64,000 bases of DNA from Euonymus europaeus (lineage: Eukaryota; Streptophyta; Magnoliopsida; Celastrales; Celastraceae), in NCBI GenBank assembly GCA_963580455.1, contig OY756960.1, positions 8,680,001 through 8,744,000 on the forward strand, in the 5' to 3' direction. The notes under the pieces are model-generated. The model did not search any database and was not told where the DNA came from. It saw only the letters and a program-made list of their open reading frames with translations. Each line of letters opens with the position of its first letter. The stretch's first letter is position 1. The position numbers were made by a program, and so were the translations under genes. Below are positions 14,581 to 28,520 of this stretch, piece after piece.

Positions 14581-15527
14581 TATATCGTGCAACTTTGATA
14601 GTTTAAAATTGCTCAACTCTCTCGATGGAGTTGTTTTTAATAGTTTTGCCGAATTTAGACCGATGTTGTTCTCTTGACAACAAAACAATTTACGAAGCGA
14701 ATACTAGTAATTTTGGACATAAAGAAACAACGGAAAGTGCATACCGAGCAACTTTCGTGGTTCAGAATTGCTCAACTCTCCTTATTGAGGAGCTTTTATT
14801 TGTTTTCATTATTTGTCGTAGAAAGTTGGTTTTTTGGCATCGAAATAATCTAGGAAGTTATACTCGTAAAATTTGACATAGAAGAACAATAAAAAGTGTA
14901 TATCGTGCAATTTTGATAGTTCAAAATTGCTCAACTCTCTCGATGGAGTTGTTTTTAATAGTTTTGCCGAATTTAGACCGATATTGTTCTCTTGACAACA
15001 AAACAATTTACGAAGCGAATACTAGTAATTTTGGACATAAAGAACAATAAAAAGTGTACACCGAGGAACTTTCAAGGTCCGAAGTTGCTCGACTCTATCT
15101 ATGAGAGAGCTTTCAACGGTTTTTGTCCATTTGGCATAAAAATGTGGTGTTTTGGAATCGAAATAATCTAGGAAGCTTATACTCGTAAAATTTGACAAAG
15201 AAGAACAATAAAAAATGTACACCGAGCAACTTTCATTCTCCGAAGTTGCTCAACTCTATCTACGGAGGAGCTTTTAACGGTTTTTGTCCATTTGGCATAG
15301 AAATGTGGTGTTTTGGCATGGAAATAATCTAGAAAGCTTATACTCGTAAAATTTAACATAGAAGAACAATAAAAAGTGTACACCGAGCAACTTTTACGCT
15401 CCGAAGTTGCTCAAATCTATCTATAGAGGAGCTTTTAACGGTTTTTGTCCATTTGTCATAGAAAGTTGGTGTTTTGGCATCGAAATAATCTAGGAAGCTT
15501 ATACTCGAAAAATTTGACATAGAAGAA

Positions 15528-15686
15528 CAATAAAAAGTGTATATCGTGCAACTTTGATAGTTCGAAATTGCTCAACTCTCTCGATGGAGTTGTTTTTAAT
15601 AGTTTTGCCGAATTTAGACCGATATTGTTCTCTTCACAACAAAACAATTTACGAACCGAATACTAGTAATTTTGGACATAAAGAAA
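15528..15686 (+). repeat. Representative class B monomer, 159 bp
   Basis: The first part resembles class A but with private changes (GTGTATATCGTGCAACTTTG, TCTCTCGATGGAGTTG, TTTTTAATAGTTTTGCC). The second half is very different from class A: it carries GACCGATATTGTTCTCTT, ACAACAAAACAATTTACG and ACTAGTAATTTTGGACATAA where class A has the region around TTTTGGCATCGAAATAATC and the HindIII site. About 45 copies occur in the window and each lacks AAGCTT in this interval. B monomers are never adjacent to each other: within clusters successive copies lie about 318 or 481 bp apart, that is two or three monomers. Confidence 0.88.
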
Positions 15687-17799
15687 CAATAAAAGTGCAT
15701 ACCGAGCAACTTTCGTGGTTCGAAATTGCTCAACTCGCCTTATGGAGGAGCTTTTTTTGGTTTTCATTATTTGTCGTAGAAAGTTGGTGTTTTGGCATCG
15801 AAATAATCTAGGAAGTTATACTCGTAAAATTTGACATAGAAGAACAATAAAATGTGTACACCCAGCAACTTTGATGGTCCAAAGTTGCTCAACTCTATCT
15901 AAGAAGGAGATTTTAACAGTTTTTTCCCATTTGGCATAGATACGTGGTGTTTTGGCATTGAAATAATCTAGGAGGCTTATACTCATAAAATTTGACATAG
16001 AAGAACCATAAAAAGTGTACACCGAGCAACTTTCAAGGTCCGAAGTTGCTTAACTCTATCTATGGGAGAGCTTTCAACGGTTTTTGTCCATTTGTCATAG
16101 AAAGGTGGTGTTTTGGCATGGAAATAATCTAGGAAGCTTATACTCGTAAAATTTGACAAAGAAAAACAATAAAAAGCGTACACCGAGCAACTTTCATGGT
16201 CCGAAGTTGCTCAACATTATCTATGGAGGAGCTTTTAACGGTTTTTGTGCATTTGTCATAGAAAGGTGGTGTTTTGGCATCGAAATAATCTAGGAAGCTT
16301 ATACTCGTAAATTTTGACATAGAAGAACAATAAAAAGTGTACACCGAGCAACTTTCATGGTCCGAAGTTACTCAACTCTATCTATGGAGGAGCTTTTAAC
16401 GGTTTTTGTCCATTTTTCAAAGAAAGTTGGAGTTTTGGCATCGAAATAATCTAGGAAGCTTATACTCGTAAAATTTGACATAGAAGGACAATAAAAAGTG
16501 TACACCGAGCAACTTTCATGGTCCGAAGTTGCTCAACTCTATCTATGGAGGAGCTTTTAACTGTTATTGTCCATTTGTCATAGAAAGGGGGTGTTTTGGC
16601 ATCGAAATAATCTAGGAAGCTTATACTCGAAAAATTTGACATAGAAGAACAATAAAAAGTGTATATCGTGCAACTTTGACGGTTCAAATTGCTCAACTCT
16701 CTCGATGGAGTTGTTTTTAATAGTTTTGCCGAATTTAGACCGATATTGTTCTCTTGACAACAAAACAATTTGCGAAGCGAATACTAGTAATTTTGGACAT
16801 AAAGAAATAATAAAAAGTGCATACCGAGCAACTTTTGTGGTTCGGAATTGCTCAACTCTATCTATGGAGGAGCTTTTAACGGTTTTTATCCATTTGTCAT
16901 AGAAAGTTGGTGTTTCGGCATCGAAATAATCAAGGAAGCTTATACTCGTAAAATTTGACATAGAAGAACGATAAAAAGTGTACACCGAGCAACTTTTAAG
17001 GTCCGAAGTTGCTCAACTCTATCTATGGAGGAGCTTTTAACGGTTTTTGTGCATTTGTCATAGAAATGTGGTGTTTTGGCATCCAAATAATCTAGGAAGC
17101 TTATACTCGTAAATTTTGACATAGAAGAACAAAAAAAAAGTGTACACCGAGCAACTTTCATGGTCCGAAGTTGCTCAACACTATCTATGGAGGAGCTTTT
17201 AACGGTTTTTGTCCATTTGGCATAGAAATGTGGTGATTTGGCATCGAAATAATATAGGAAGCTTATAATCGTAAAATTTGACATAGAACAACAATAAAAA
17301 GTGTACACCGAGCAACTTTGATGGTCCAAAGTTGCTCAACTCTATCTAAGAATGAGATTTTAACGGTTTTTTTCCATTTGGTATAGATACGTGGTGTTTT
17401 GGCATTGAACTAATCTAGGAGGCTTATACTCATAAAATTTGACATAGGAGAACCATAAAAAGTGTACACCGAGCAACTTTCAAGGTCCGAATTGCTCAAC
17501 TCTATCTATGAGGGAGCTTTCAAGGGTTTTTGTCCATTTGTCATAGAAAGGTGGTGTTTTGGCATGGAAATAATCTAGGAAGCTTATACTCGTAAAATTT
17601 GACAAAGAAGAACAATAAAAAGCGTACACCGAGCAACTTTCATGGTCTGAAGTTGCTCAACTCTGTCTATGGAGGAGCTTTTAACGGTTTTTGTCCATAT
17701 GTCATAGAAAGGTGGTGTTTTGGCATCGAAATAATCTAGGAGGCTTATACTCGAAAAATTTGACATAGAAGAACAATAAAAAGTATATATCGTTCAACT

Positions 17800-18560
17800 T
17801 TGACGATTCGAAATTGCTCAACTCTCTCGATGGAGTTGTTTTTAATAGTTTTGCCGAATTTAGACCGATATTGTTCTCTTGACAACAAAACAATTTACGA
17901 AGCGAATACTAGTAATTTTGGACATAAAGAAACAATAGAAAGTGCATACCGAGCAACTTTCGTGGTTCGGAATTGCTCAACTCTCCTTATGGAGGAGCTT
18001 TTATTTGTTTTCATTATTTGTCGTAGAAAGTTGGTTTTTTGGCATCGAAATAATCTAGGAAGTTATACTCGTAAAATTTGACATAGAAGAACAATAAAAA
18101 GTGTATATCGTGCAACTTTGATAATTCGAAATTGCTCAACTCTCTCGATGGAGTTGCTTTTAATAGTTTTGCCAAATTTAGACCGATATTGTTCTCTTGA
18201 CAACAAAACAATTTGCGAAGCGAATACTAGTAATTTTAGACATAAAGAAACAATAAAAAGTGCATACCGGGCAACTTTTGTGGTTCGGAATTGCTCAACT
18301 CTATCTATGGAGGAGCTTTTAACGGTTTTTATCCATTTGTCATAGAAAGTTGGTGTTTCGGCATCGAAATAATCTATGAAGCTTATACTCGTAAAATTTG
18401 ACATAGAAGAACGATAAAAAGTGTACACCGAGCAACTTTCAAGGTTTGAAGTTGCTCAACTCTATCTATGGAGGAGCTTTTAACGGTTTTTGTGCATTTG
18501 TCATAGAAAGGTGGTGTTTTGGCATCCAAATAATCTAGGAAGCTTATACTCGTAAATTTT
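17800..18560. repeat. Higher-order copy, partner 20,046-20,810
   Basis: The B-C-B-follower segment is repeated at a shift of 2,246 bp (14 monomers), including the rare GAGTTGCTTTTAATAG form of B. Directly downstream the similarity resumes between 19,040-19,970 and 20,800-21,735 at a shift of only 1,764 bp (11 monomers). Relative to the first copy, the second lacks three monomers corresponding to about 18,560-19,040. Confidence 0.8.
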
Positions 18561-18801
18561 GACTTAGAAGAACAATAAAAAGTTTACACCGAGCAACTTT
18601 CATAGTCCGAAGTTGCTCAACTCTATTTATGGAGGAGCTTTTAACGGTTTTTGTGCATTTGTCATAGAAAGGTGGTGTTTTGGCATCCAAATAATCTAGG
18701 AAGCTTATACTCGTAAATTTTGACTTAGAAGAACAATAAAAAGTTTACACCGAGCAACTTTCATAGTCCGAAGTTGCTCAACTCTATTTATGGAGGAGCT
18801 T
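18480..18801. repeat. Two identical adjacent monomers
   Basis: The unit beginning at AAGCTT 18,541 (marks GACTTAGAAG, AGTTTACACC, TCATAGTCCG, CTCTATTTATGG, GCATCCAAATAATC) is followed by an apparently base-identical unit 161 bp later. Identity ends near 18,801, where TTTTTGTGC becomes TTTTTGTCC. This looks like a very recent single-monomer duplication by unequal exchange. Confidence 0.85.
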
Positions 18802-21749
18802 TTAACGGTTTTTGTCCACTTGGCATACGAATGTGATGATTTGGAATCGAAATAATATAGGAAGCTTATAATCGTAAAATTTGCATAGAACAACAATAAA
18901 AAGTGTACACCGACCAACTTTGATGGTCCGAGGTTGCTCAACTCTATCTATGAAGGAGATTTTAACGGTTTTTGTCCATTTGGCATAGATACGTGGTGTT
19001 TTGGCATTGAAATAATCTAGGAAGCTTATACTCATAAAATATGACATAGAAGAACCATAAAAAGTGTACACCGAGCAACTTTCAAGGTCCGAAGTTGCTC
19101 AACACTATCTATGGGAGAACTTTCAACGGTTTTTGTCCATTTGTCATACAAAGGTGGTGTTTTGGCATGGAAATAATCTAGGAAGCTTATACTCGTAAAA
19201 TTTGACAATGAAGAACAATAAAAAGCGTACACCGAGCAACTATCATGGTCCGAAGTTGCTCAACTCTGTCTATGGAGGAGCTTTTAACGGTTTTAGTCCA
19301 TTTGGCACAGAAATGTGGTGTTTTGGCATTGAAATAATCTAGGAAGTTTATACTCGTAAAATTTGACATAATAGAACCATAAAAAGTGTACACCGAGCAA
19401 CTTTCAAGGTCCGCAGTTGCTCAACTCTGTCTATGGAGGAGCTTTTAACGGTTTTTGTCCATTGGGCATAGAAATGTGGTGTTTTGGAATCGAAATATTC
19501 TAGGAAGCTTATACTCGTAAAATTTGACAAAGAAGAACAATAAAAAATGTACACCGAGCAACTCTCATTATCCGAAGTTGCTCAACTCTGTCTATGAAGG
19601 AGCTTTTAACGGTATTGTCCATTTGGCATAGAAATGTGGTGTTTTGGAATCGAAATAATATAGGAAGCTTATAATCGTAAAATTTGACAAAGAAGAACAA
19701 TAAAAAATGGACACCGAGCAACTTTCATTGTCCGAAGTTGCTCAACTCTATCTACGGAGGAGCTTTTAACGGTTTTTGTCCATTTAACATGGAAATGTGG
19801 TGTTTTGGAATGAAAATAATCTAGAAAGCTTGTACTCGTAAAATTTAACATAGAAGAAAAATAAAAAGTGTACACCGAGCAACTTTCATGGTCCGAAGTT
19901 GCTCAACTCTATCTATGGAGGAGCTTTTAACGGTTTTTGTCCATTTGTCATAGAAAGGTGGTGTTTTGTCATCGAAATAATCTAGGAGGCTTATACTCGA
20001 AAAATTTGACATAGAAGAACAATAAAAAGTATATATCGTTCAACTTTGACGATTCGAAATTGCTCAACTCTCTCGATGGAGTTGTTTTTAATAGTTTTGC
20101 CGAATTTAGACCGATATTGTTCTCTTGACAACAAAACAATTTACGAAGCGAATACTAGTAATTTTGGACATAAAGAAACAATAGAAAGTGCATACCGAGC
20201 AACTTTCGTGGTTCAGAATTGCTCAACTCTCCTTATGGAGGAGCTTTTATTTGTTTTCATTATTTGTCGTAGAAAGTTGGTTTTTTGGCATCGAAATAAT
20301 CTAGGAAGTTATACTCGTAAAATTTGACATAGAAGAACAATAAAAAGTGTATATCGTGCAACTTTGATAATTCGAAATTGCTCAACTCTCTCGATGGAGT
20401 TGCTTTTAATAGTTTTGCCAAATTTAGACCGATATTGTTCTCTTGACAACAAAACAATTTGCGAAGCGAATACTAGTAATTTTGGACATAAAGAAACAAT
20501 AAAAAGTGCATACCGGGCAACTTTTGTGGTTCGGAATTGCTCAACTCTATCTATGGAGGAGCTTTTAACGGTTTTTATCCATTTGGCATAGAAAGTTGGT
20601 GTTTCGGCATCGAAATAATCTATGAAGCTTATACTCATAAAATTTGACATAGAAGAACGATAAAAAGTGTACACCGAGCAACTTTCAAGGTTTGAAGTTG
20701 CTCAACTCTATCTATGGAGGAGCTTTTAACGGTTTTTGTGCATTTGTCATAGAAAGGTGGTGTTTTGGCATCCAAATAATCTAGGAAGCTTATACTCGTA
20801 AATTTTGACTTAGAAGAACAATAAAAAGTTTACACCGAGCAACTTTCAAGGTCCGAAGTTGCTCAACTCTATCTATGGGAGAACTTTCAACGGTTTTTGT
20901 CCATTTGTCATACAAAGGTGGTGTTTTGGCATGGAAATAATCTAGGAAGCTTATACTCGTAAAATTTGACAATGAAGAACAATTAAAAGCGTACACCGAG
21001 CAACTATCATGGTCCGAAGTTGCTCAACTCTGTCTATGGAGGAACTTTTAACGGTTTTAGTCCATTTGGCACAGAAATGTGGTGTTTTGGCATTGAAATA
21101 ATCTAGGAAGCTTATACTCGTAAAATTTGACATAGAAGAACCATAAAAAGTGTACACCGAGCAACTTTCAAGGTCCGCAGTTGCTCAACTCTGTCTATGG
21201 AGGAGCTTTTAACGGTTTTTGTCCATTTGGCATACAAATGTGGTGTTTTGGAATCGAAATATTCTAGGAAGCTTATACTCGTAAAATTTAAAAAAGAAGA
21301 ACAATAAAAAATGTACACCGAGCAACTCTCATTATCCGAAGTTGCTCAACTCTGTCTATGGAGGAGCTTTTAACGGTATTGTCCATTTGGCATAGAAATG
21401 TGGTGTTTTGGAATCGAAACAATATAGGAAGCTTATAATCGTAAAATTTGACAAAGAAGAACAATAAAAAATGGACACCGAGTAACTTTCATTGTCCGAA
21501 GTTGCTCAACTCTATCTACGGAGGAGCTTTTAGTTTTTGTCCATTTAACATAGAAATGTGGTGTTTTGGAATGAAAATAATCTAGAAAGCTTGTACTCGA
21601 AAAATTTAACATAGAAGAAAAATAAAAAGTGTACACCGAGCAACTTTCATGGTCCGAAGTTGCTCAACTCTATCTATGGAGGAGCTTTTAACGGTTTTTG
21701 TCCATTTGTCATAGAAAGGTGGTGTTTTGGCATGGAAATAATCTAGGAA

Positions 21750-22900
21750 GCTTATACTCGTAAAATTTGACAAAGAAGAACAATAAAAAGCATACACCGA
21801 GTAACTTTCATGGTCCGAAGTTGCTCAACTCTGTCTATGGAGGAGCTTTTAATGGTATTGTCCATTTGGCATAGAAATGTGGTGTTTTGGAATCGAAATA
21901 ATCTAGGAAGATTATAATCGTAAAATTTGATAAAGAAGAACAATAAAAAATGTACACCGAGCAACTTTCATTGTCCGAAGTTGCTCAACTCTATCTACGG
22001 AGGAGCTTTTAACGGTTTTTGTCCATTTGGCATAGAAATGTGGTGTTCTGGCATAGAAATAATCTAGAAAGCTTATACTCGTAAAATTTAACATAGAAGA
22101 ACAATAAAAAATATACACTGAGCAACTTTCATGGTCCAAAGTTGCTCAACTCTATCTATGGAGGAGCTTTTAATGGTTTTTGTCCATTTGTCATAGAAAG
22201 GTGGTGTTTTGGCATAGAAATAATCTAGGAAGCTTATACTCGAAAAATTTGACATAGAAGTACATTAAAAAGTGTATATCGTGCAACTTTGATAGTTCGA
22301 AATTGCTCAACTCTCTCGATGGAGTTGTTTTTAATAGTTTTGCCGAATTTAGACCGATATTGTTCTCTTGACAACAAAACAATTTACGAAGCGAATCCTA
22401 GTAATTGTGGACATAAAGAAACAATAAAAAGTGCATACCGAGCAACTTTCGTGGTTCGGAATTGCTCAACTCTCCTTATGGTGGAGCTTTTATTGGTTTT
22501 CATTATTTGTCGTAGAAAGTTGGTGTTTTGGCATCGAAATGATCTAGGAAGTTATACTCGTAAAATTTGACATAGAAGAACAATAAAATGTGTACACCGA
22601 GCAGCTTTGATTGTCCGAAGTTGCTCAACTCCATTTATGGAGGAGCTTTTAACGGTTTTTGTCCATTTGTCATAGAAAGGTGGTGTTTTGGCATCGAAAT
22701 AATCTAGGAAGCTTATACTCGAAAAATTTGACATAGAAGAACAATAAAAAGTGTATATCTTGCAACTTTGATAGTTCGAAATTGCTCAACTCTCTCGATG
22801 GAGTTGTTTTTAATAGTTTTACTGAATTTAGACCGATATTGTTCTCTAGACAACAAAACAATTTACGAAGCGAATACTAGTAATTTTGGACATAAAGAAA
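21750..22900. repeat. Higher-order copy, partner 24,160-25,300
   Basis: Seven monomers repeat at a shift of 2,407 bp (15 monomers). Shared marks are TTAATGGT or TTAACGGT followed by a shortened ATTGTCC, TATAATCG, GTGTTCTGGCATAG, and a B monomer with CCTAGTAATTGTGGAC. Confidence 0.82.
22422..22580 (+). repeat. Representative class C monomer, 159 bp
   Basis: This unit follows a B monomer. It is marked by GTGCATACCGAGCAACTTTC, CAACTCTCCTTATGG, TTTTATTGGTTTTCATTATT and TGTCGTAGAAAGTTGG, then returns to the class A sequence. The HindIII site is lost because AAGCTTATACTC is replaced by AAGTTATACTC. B-C dimers recur, for example near 4,000, 7,850, 11,550, 18,000, 22,450, 24,850, 28,700 and 31,750. 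In other places B is followed by a unit with GTGCATACC but an A-like remainder containing TTTTTATCCATTTGTC and GGTGTTTCGG, which may be a fourth class. Confidence 0.82.
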
Positions 22901-22929
22901 CAATAGAAAGTGTAGACCGAGCAACTTTG

Positions 22930-25470
22930 ATGGTCCGAAGTTGCTCAACTCTCTCTATGGAGGAGCTTTTAACGGTTTTTGTCCATTTGTCATAGAAAGG
23001 TGGTGTTTTGGCATCGAAATAATTTAGGAAGCTTATACTCGAAAAATTTGACATAGAAGAACAATAAAAAGTGTATATCGTGCAACTTTGATAGTTCGAA
23101 ATTGCTCAACTCTCTCGATGGAGTTGTTTTTAATAGTTTTGCCGAATTTAGACCGATATTGTTCTCTTGACAACAAAACAATTTGCGAAGCGAATACTAG
23201 TAATTTTGAACATAAAGAAAAAATAAAAAAGTGTATACCGAGCAACTTTTGTGGTCCGGAATTGCTCAACTCTATCTATGGAGGAGCTTTTAACGGTTTT
23301 TATCCATTTGTCATAGAAAGTTGGTGTTTCGGCATTGAAATAATCTAGGAAGCTTATACTCGTAAAATTTGACATAGAAGAACGATAAAAAGCGTACACC
23401 GAGGAACTTTCAAGGTCCGAGGTTGCTCAACTCTGTCTATGGAGGAGCTTTTAACGGTTTTTGTCCATTTGGTATAGAAATGTGGTGTTTTGGAATCGAA
23501 ATAATCTAGGAAGCTTATACTCGTAAAATTTGAAAAAGAAGAACGATAAAAATCGTACACCGAGCAACTTTCATGGTCCGAAGTTGCTCAACTCTGTCTA
23601 TGGAGGAGCTTTTAACGGTTTTTGTCCATTTGGCATAGAAATGTGGTGTTTTGGAATCGAAATAATCTAGGAAGCTTATACTCGTAAAATTTGACAAAGA
23701 AGAACAATAAAAAATGTACACCGAGCAACTTTCATTGTCCGAAGTTGCTCAACTCTATCTACGGAGGAGCTTTTAACGGTTTTTGTCCATTTGGCATAGA
23801 AATGTGGTGTTTTGTTATGCAAATAATCTAGAAAGCTTATACTCGTAAAATTTAACATAGAAGAACAATAAAAATTGTACACTGAGCAACTTTCATGGTC
23901 CGAAGTTGCTCAACTCTATCTATAGAGGAGCTTTTAACGGTTTTTGTCTATTTGTCATAGAAAGGTGGTGTTTTGGCATCGAAATAATCTAGGAAGCTTA
24001 TACTCGAAAAATTTGACATAGAAGAACAATAAAAAGTGTACACCGAGCAACTTTCAAGGTCCGCAATTGCTCAACTCTATCTAAGGGAGTGCTTTCAACG
24101 GTTTTTGTCCATTTGTCATAGAAAGGTGGTGTTTTGGCATGGAAATAATCTAGGAAGCTTATACTCGTAAAATTTGACAAAGAAGAACAATAAAACGCAA
24201 ACACCGAGTAACTTTCATGCTCCGAAGTTGCTCAACTATGTCTATGGAGGAGCTTTTAACGGTATTGTCCATTTGGCATAGAAATGTGGTATTTTGGAAT
24301 CGAAATAATCTAGGAAGCCTATAATCGTAAAATTTGACAAAGAAGAACAATAAAAAATGTACACCGAGCAACTTTCATTGTCCGAAGTTGCTCAACTCTA
24401 TCTACGGAGGAGCTTTTAACGGTTTTTGTCCATTTGGCATAGAAATGTGGTGTTCTGGCATAGAAATAATCTAGAAAGCTTATACTCGTAAAATTTAACA
24501 TAGAAGAACAATACAAAATGTACACTGAGCAACTTTCATGGTCCAAAGTTGCTCAACTCTATCTATGGAGGAGCTTTTAATGGTTTTTGTCCATTTGTCA
24601 TAGAAAGGTGTTGTTTTGGCATAGAAATAATCTAGAAAGCTTATACTCGAAAAATTTGACATAGAAGAACATTGAAAAGTGTATATCGTGCAATTTTGAT
24701 AGTTCGAAATTGCTCAACTCTCTCGATGGAGTTGTTTTTAATAGTTTTGCCGAATTTAGACCGATATTGTTCTCTTGACAACAAAACAATTTACGAACCG
24801 AATCCTAGTAATTGTGGACATAAAGAAACAATAAAAAGTGCATACCGAACAACTTTCGTGGTTCGGAATTGCTCAACTCTCCTTATGGTGGAGCTTTTAT
24901 TGGTTTTCATTATTTGTCGTAGAAAGTTGGTGTTTTGGCATCGAAATGATCTAGGAAGTTATACTCGTAAAATTTGACATAGAAGAATAATAAAATGTGT
25001 ACACCGAGCAGCTTTGATTGTCTGAAGTTGCTCAACTCCATCTATGGAGGAGCTTTTAACGGTTTTTGTCCATTTGTCATAGAAAGGTGGTGTTTTGGCA
25101 TCGAAATAATCTAGGAAGCTTATACTCAAAAAATTTGACATAGAAGAACAATAAAAAGTGTATATCGTGCAACTTTGATAGTTTTAAATTGCTCAACTCT
25201 CTCGATGAAGTTGTTTTTAATAGTTTTGCCGAATTTAGACCGATATTGTTCTCTTGACAACAAAACAATTTACGAAGGGAATACTAGTAGTTTTGGACAT
25301 AAAGAAACAATAGAAAGTGCATAACGAGCAACTTTCGTGGTTCGGAATTGCTCAAATCTCCTTATGGAGGAGCTTTTATTGGTTTTCATTATTTGTCGTA
25401 GAAAGTTGGTTTTTTGGCATCGAAATAATCTAGGAAGTTATACTCGTAAAATTTGACATAGAAGAAAAAT
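22930..25470. repeat. Longest higher-order copy, partner 26,780-29,320
   Basis: About 2.5 kb, nearly 16 monomers, is repeated at a constant shift of 3,852 bp (24 monomers of 160.5 bp). Private marks occur in the same order in both: TAATTTAGGAAGC, AAAAAATAAAAAAGTG, GAACGATAAAAATCG, TTTTGTTATG, CGAAATGATCTA and GAAGTTGTTTTTAATAG. Differences are scattered single bases. Similarity stops near 25,470 and 29,320, where one copy enters a B monomer and the other an A monomer. Confidence 0.87.
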
Positions 25471-25779
25471 AAAAAGTGTATATCGTGAAACTTTGATAGT
25501 TCCAAATTGCTCAACTCTCTCGATGGAGTTGTTTTTAATAGTTTTGCCGAATTTAGACCGATATTGTTCTCTTGACAACAAAACAATTTGCGAAGCGAAT
25601 ACTAGTAATTTTGGACATAAAGAAACAATAAAAAGTGTATACTGAGCAACTTTTGTGATTCGGAATTGCTCAACTTTATCTATGGAGGAGCTTTTAACGA
25701 TTTTTATCCATTTGTCATAGAAAGTTGGTGTTTCGGCATCGAAATAATCTAGGAAGCTTATACTCATAAAATTTGACAT

Positions 25780-26890
25780 AGAATAACGATAAAAAGTGTA
25801 CACCGAGCAACTTTAAAGGTCCGAGGTTGCTCAACTCTATCTATGGAGGAGCTTTTAACGGTTTTTGTGCATTTGTCATAGAAAGCTGGTGTTTTGGCAT
25901 CTAAATAATCTAGGAAGCTTATACTCGTAAATTTTGACATAGAAGAACAATAAAAAGTGTACATCGAGCAACTTTCATGGTCCGAAGTTGCTCAACTCTA
26001 TTTATGGAGGAGCTTTTAACAGTTTTTATCCATTTGGCATACAAATGTGGTGATTTGGCATCGAAATAATATAGGAAGCTTATAATCATAAAATTTGACA
26101 TAGAACGACAATAAAAAGTGTACACCGAGCAACTTTGATGGTCCGAAGTTGCTCAACTCTATCTATGAAGGAGATTTTAACGGTTTTAGTCCATTTGGCA
26201 TAGATACGTGGTGTTTTGGCATTGAAATAATCTAGGAGGCTTATACTCATAAAATTTGACATAGAAGAACCATAAAAAGTGTACACCGAGCAACTTTCAA
26301 GGTCCGCAGTTGCTGAACTCTATCTATGAGAGAGCTTTCAACGGTTTTTGTCCATTTGTCATAGAAAGGTGGTGTTTTGGCATGGAAATAATCTAGGAAG
26401 CTTATACTCGTAAAATTTGACAAAGAAGAACAATAAAAAGCGTACACCGAGCAACTTTCATGGTCCGAAGTTGCTCAACTTTGTCTATGGAGGAGCTTTT
26501 AACGGTTTTTGTCCATTTGGCATAGAAATGTGGTGTTTTGGAATCGAAATAATCTAGGAAGCTTGTACTCGTAAAATTTGACAAAGAAGAACAATAAAAA
26601 ATGTACACCGAGCAACTTTCATTGTCCGAAGTTGCTCAACTCTATCTACGGAGGAGCTTTTAACGGTTTTTGTCCATTTAACATAGAAATGTGGTGTTTT
26701 GGAATGAAAATAATCTAGAAAGCTTGTACTCGTAAAATTTAGCATAGAAGAAAAATAAAAAGTGTACACCGAGCAACTTTCATGGTCCGAAGTTGCTCAA
26801 CTCTCTCTATGGAGGAGCTTTTAACGGTTTTTGTCCATTTGTCATAGAAAGGTGGTGTTTTGGCATCGAAATAATTTAGGAAGCTTATAC
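25780..26890. repeat. Higher-order copy, partner 30,437-31,547
   Basis: Seven monomers repeat at a shift of 4,657 bp (29 monomers). Both copies carry GAAAGCTGGTG, GCATCTAAATAATC, GAACGACAATAAAAAG, GGTTTTAGTCC and CCATTTAACATAG in the same order. Confidence 0.82.
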
Positions 26891-27494
26891 TCGAAAAATT
26901 TGACATAGAAGAACAATAAAAAGTGTATATCGTGCAACTTTGATAGTTCGAAATTGCTCAACTCTCTCGATGGAGTTGTTTTTAATAGTTTTGCCGAATT
27001 TAGACCGATATTGTTCTCTTGACAACAAAACAATTTGCGAAGCGAATACTAGTAATTTTGGACATAAAGAAAAAATAAAAAAGTGTATACCGAGCAACTT
27101 TTGTGGTCCGGAATTGCTCAACTCTATCTATGGAGGAGCTTTTAACGGTTTTTATCCATTTGTCATAGAAAGTTGGTGTTTCGGCATTGAAATAATCTAG
27201 GAAGCTTATACTCGTAAAATTTGACATAGAAGAACGATAAAAAGCGTACACCGAGCAACTTTCAAGGTCCGAGGTTGCTCAACTCTGTCTATGGAGGAGC
27301 TTTTAACGGTTTTTGTCCATTTGGCATAGAAATGTGGTGTTTTGGAATCGAAATAATCTAGGAAGCTTATACTCGTAAAATTTGAAAAAGAAGAACGATA
27401 AAAATCGTACACCGAGCAACTTTCATGGTCCGAAGTTGCTCAACTCTGTCTATGGAGGAGCTTTTAACGGTTTTTGTCCATTTGGCATAGAAAT

Positions 27495-28520
27495 GTGGTG
27501 TTTTGGAATCGAAATAATCTAGGAAGCTTATACTCGTAAAATTTGACAAAGAAGAACAATAAAAAATGTACACCGAGCAACTTTCATTGTCCGAAGTTGC
27601 TCAACTCTATCTACGGAGGAGCTTTTAACGGTTTTTGTCCATTTGGCATAGAAATGTGGTGTTTTGTTATGGAAATAATCTAGAAAGCTTATACTCGTAA
27701 AATTTAACATAGAAGAACAATAAAAATTGTACACTGAGCAACTTTCATGGTCCGAAGTTGCTCAACTCTATCTATAGAGGAGCTTTTAACGGTTTTTGTC
27801 TATTTGTCATAGAAAGGTGGTGTTTTGGCATCGAAATAATCTAGGAAGCTTATACTCGAAAAATTTGACATAGAAGAACAATAAAAAGTGTACACCGAGC
27901 AACTTTCAAGGTCCGAAATTGCTCAACTCTATCTAAGGGAGAGCTTTCAACGGTTTTTGTCCATTTGTCATAGAAAGGTGGTGTTTTGGCATGGAAATAA
28001 TCTAGGAAGCTTATACTCGTAAAATTTGACAAAGAAGAACAATAAAAAGCATACACCGAGTAACTTTCATGGTCCGAAGTTGCTCAACTCTGTCTATGGA
28101 GGAGCTTTTAATGGTATTGTCCATTTGGCATAGAAATGTGGTGTTGTGGAATCGAAATAATCTAGGAAGCTTATAATCGTAAAATTTGACAAAGAAGAAC
28201 AATAAAAAATGTACACCGAGCAACTTTCATTGTCCGAAGTTGCTCAACTCTATCTACGGAGGAGCTTTTAACGGTTTTTGTCCATTTGGCATAGAAATGT
28301 GGTGTTCTCGCATAGAAATAATCTAGAAAGCTTATACTCGTAAAATTTAACATAGAAGAACAATAAAAAATGTACACTGAGCAACTTTCATGGTCCAAAG
28401 TTGCTCAACTCTATCTATGGAGGAGCTTTTAATGGTTTTTGTCCATTTGTCATAGAAAGGTGGTGTTTTGGCATAGAAATAATCTAGGAAGCTTATACTC
28501 GAAAAATTTGACATAGAAGA
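27495..28520. repeat. Higher-order copy, partner 29,418-30,443
   Basis: About 1 kb repeats at a shift of 1,923 bp (12 monomers), sharing TTTTGTTATGG, AAAAATTGTACACTG, CTAAGGGAGAGC and GCATACACCGAGTAAC. The same segment also lies at about 23,643-24,668 (shift 3,852), so it is present three times. Confidence 0.82.
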
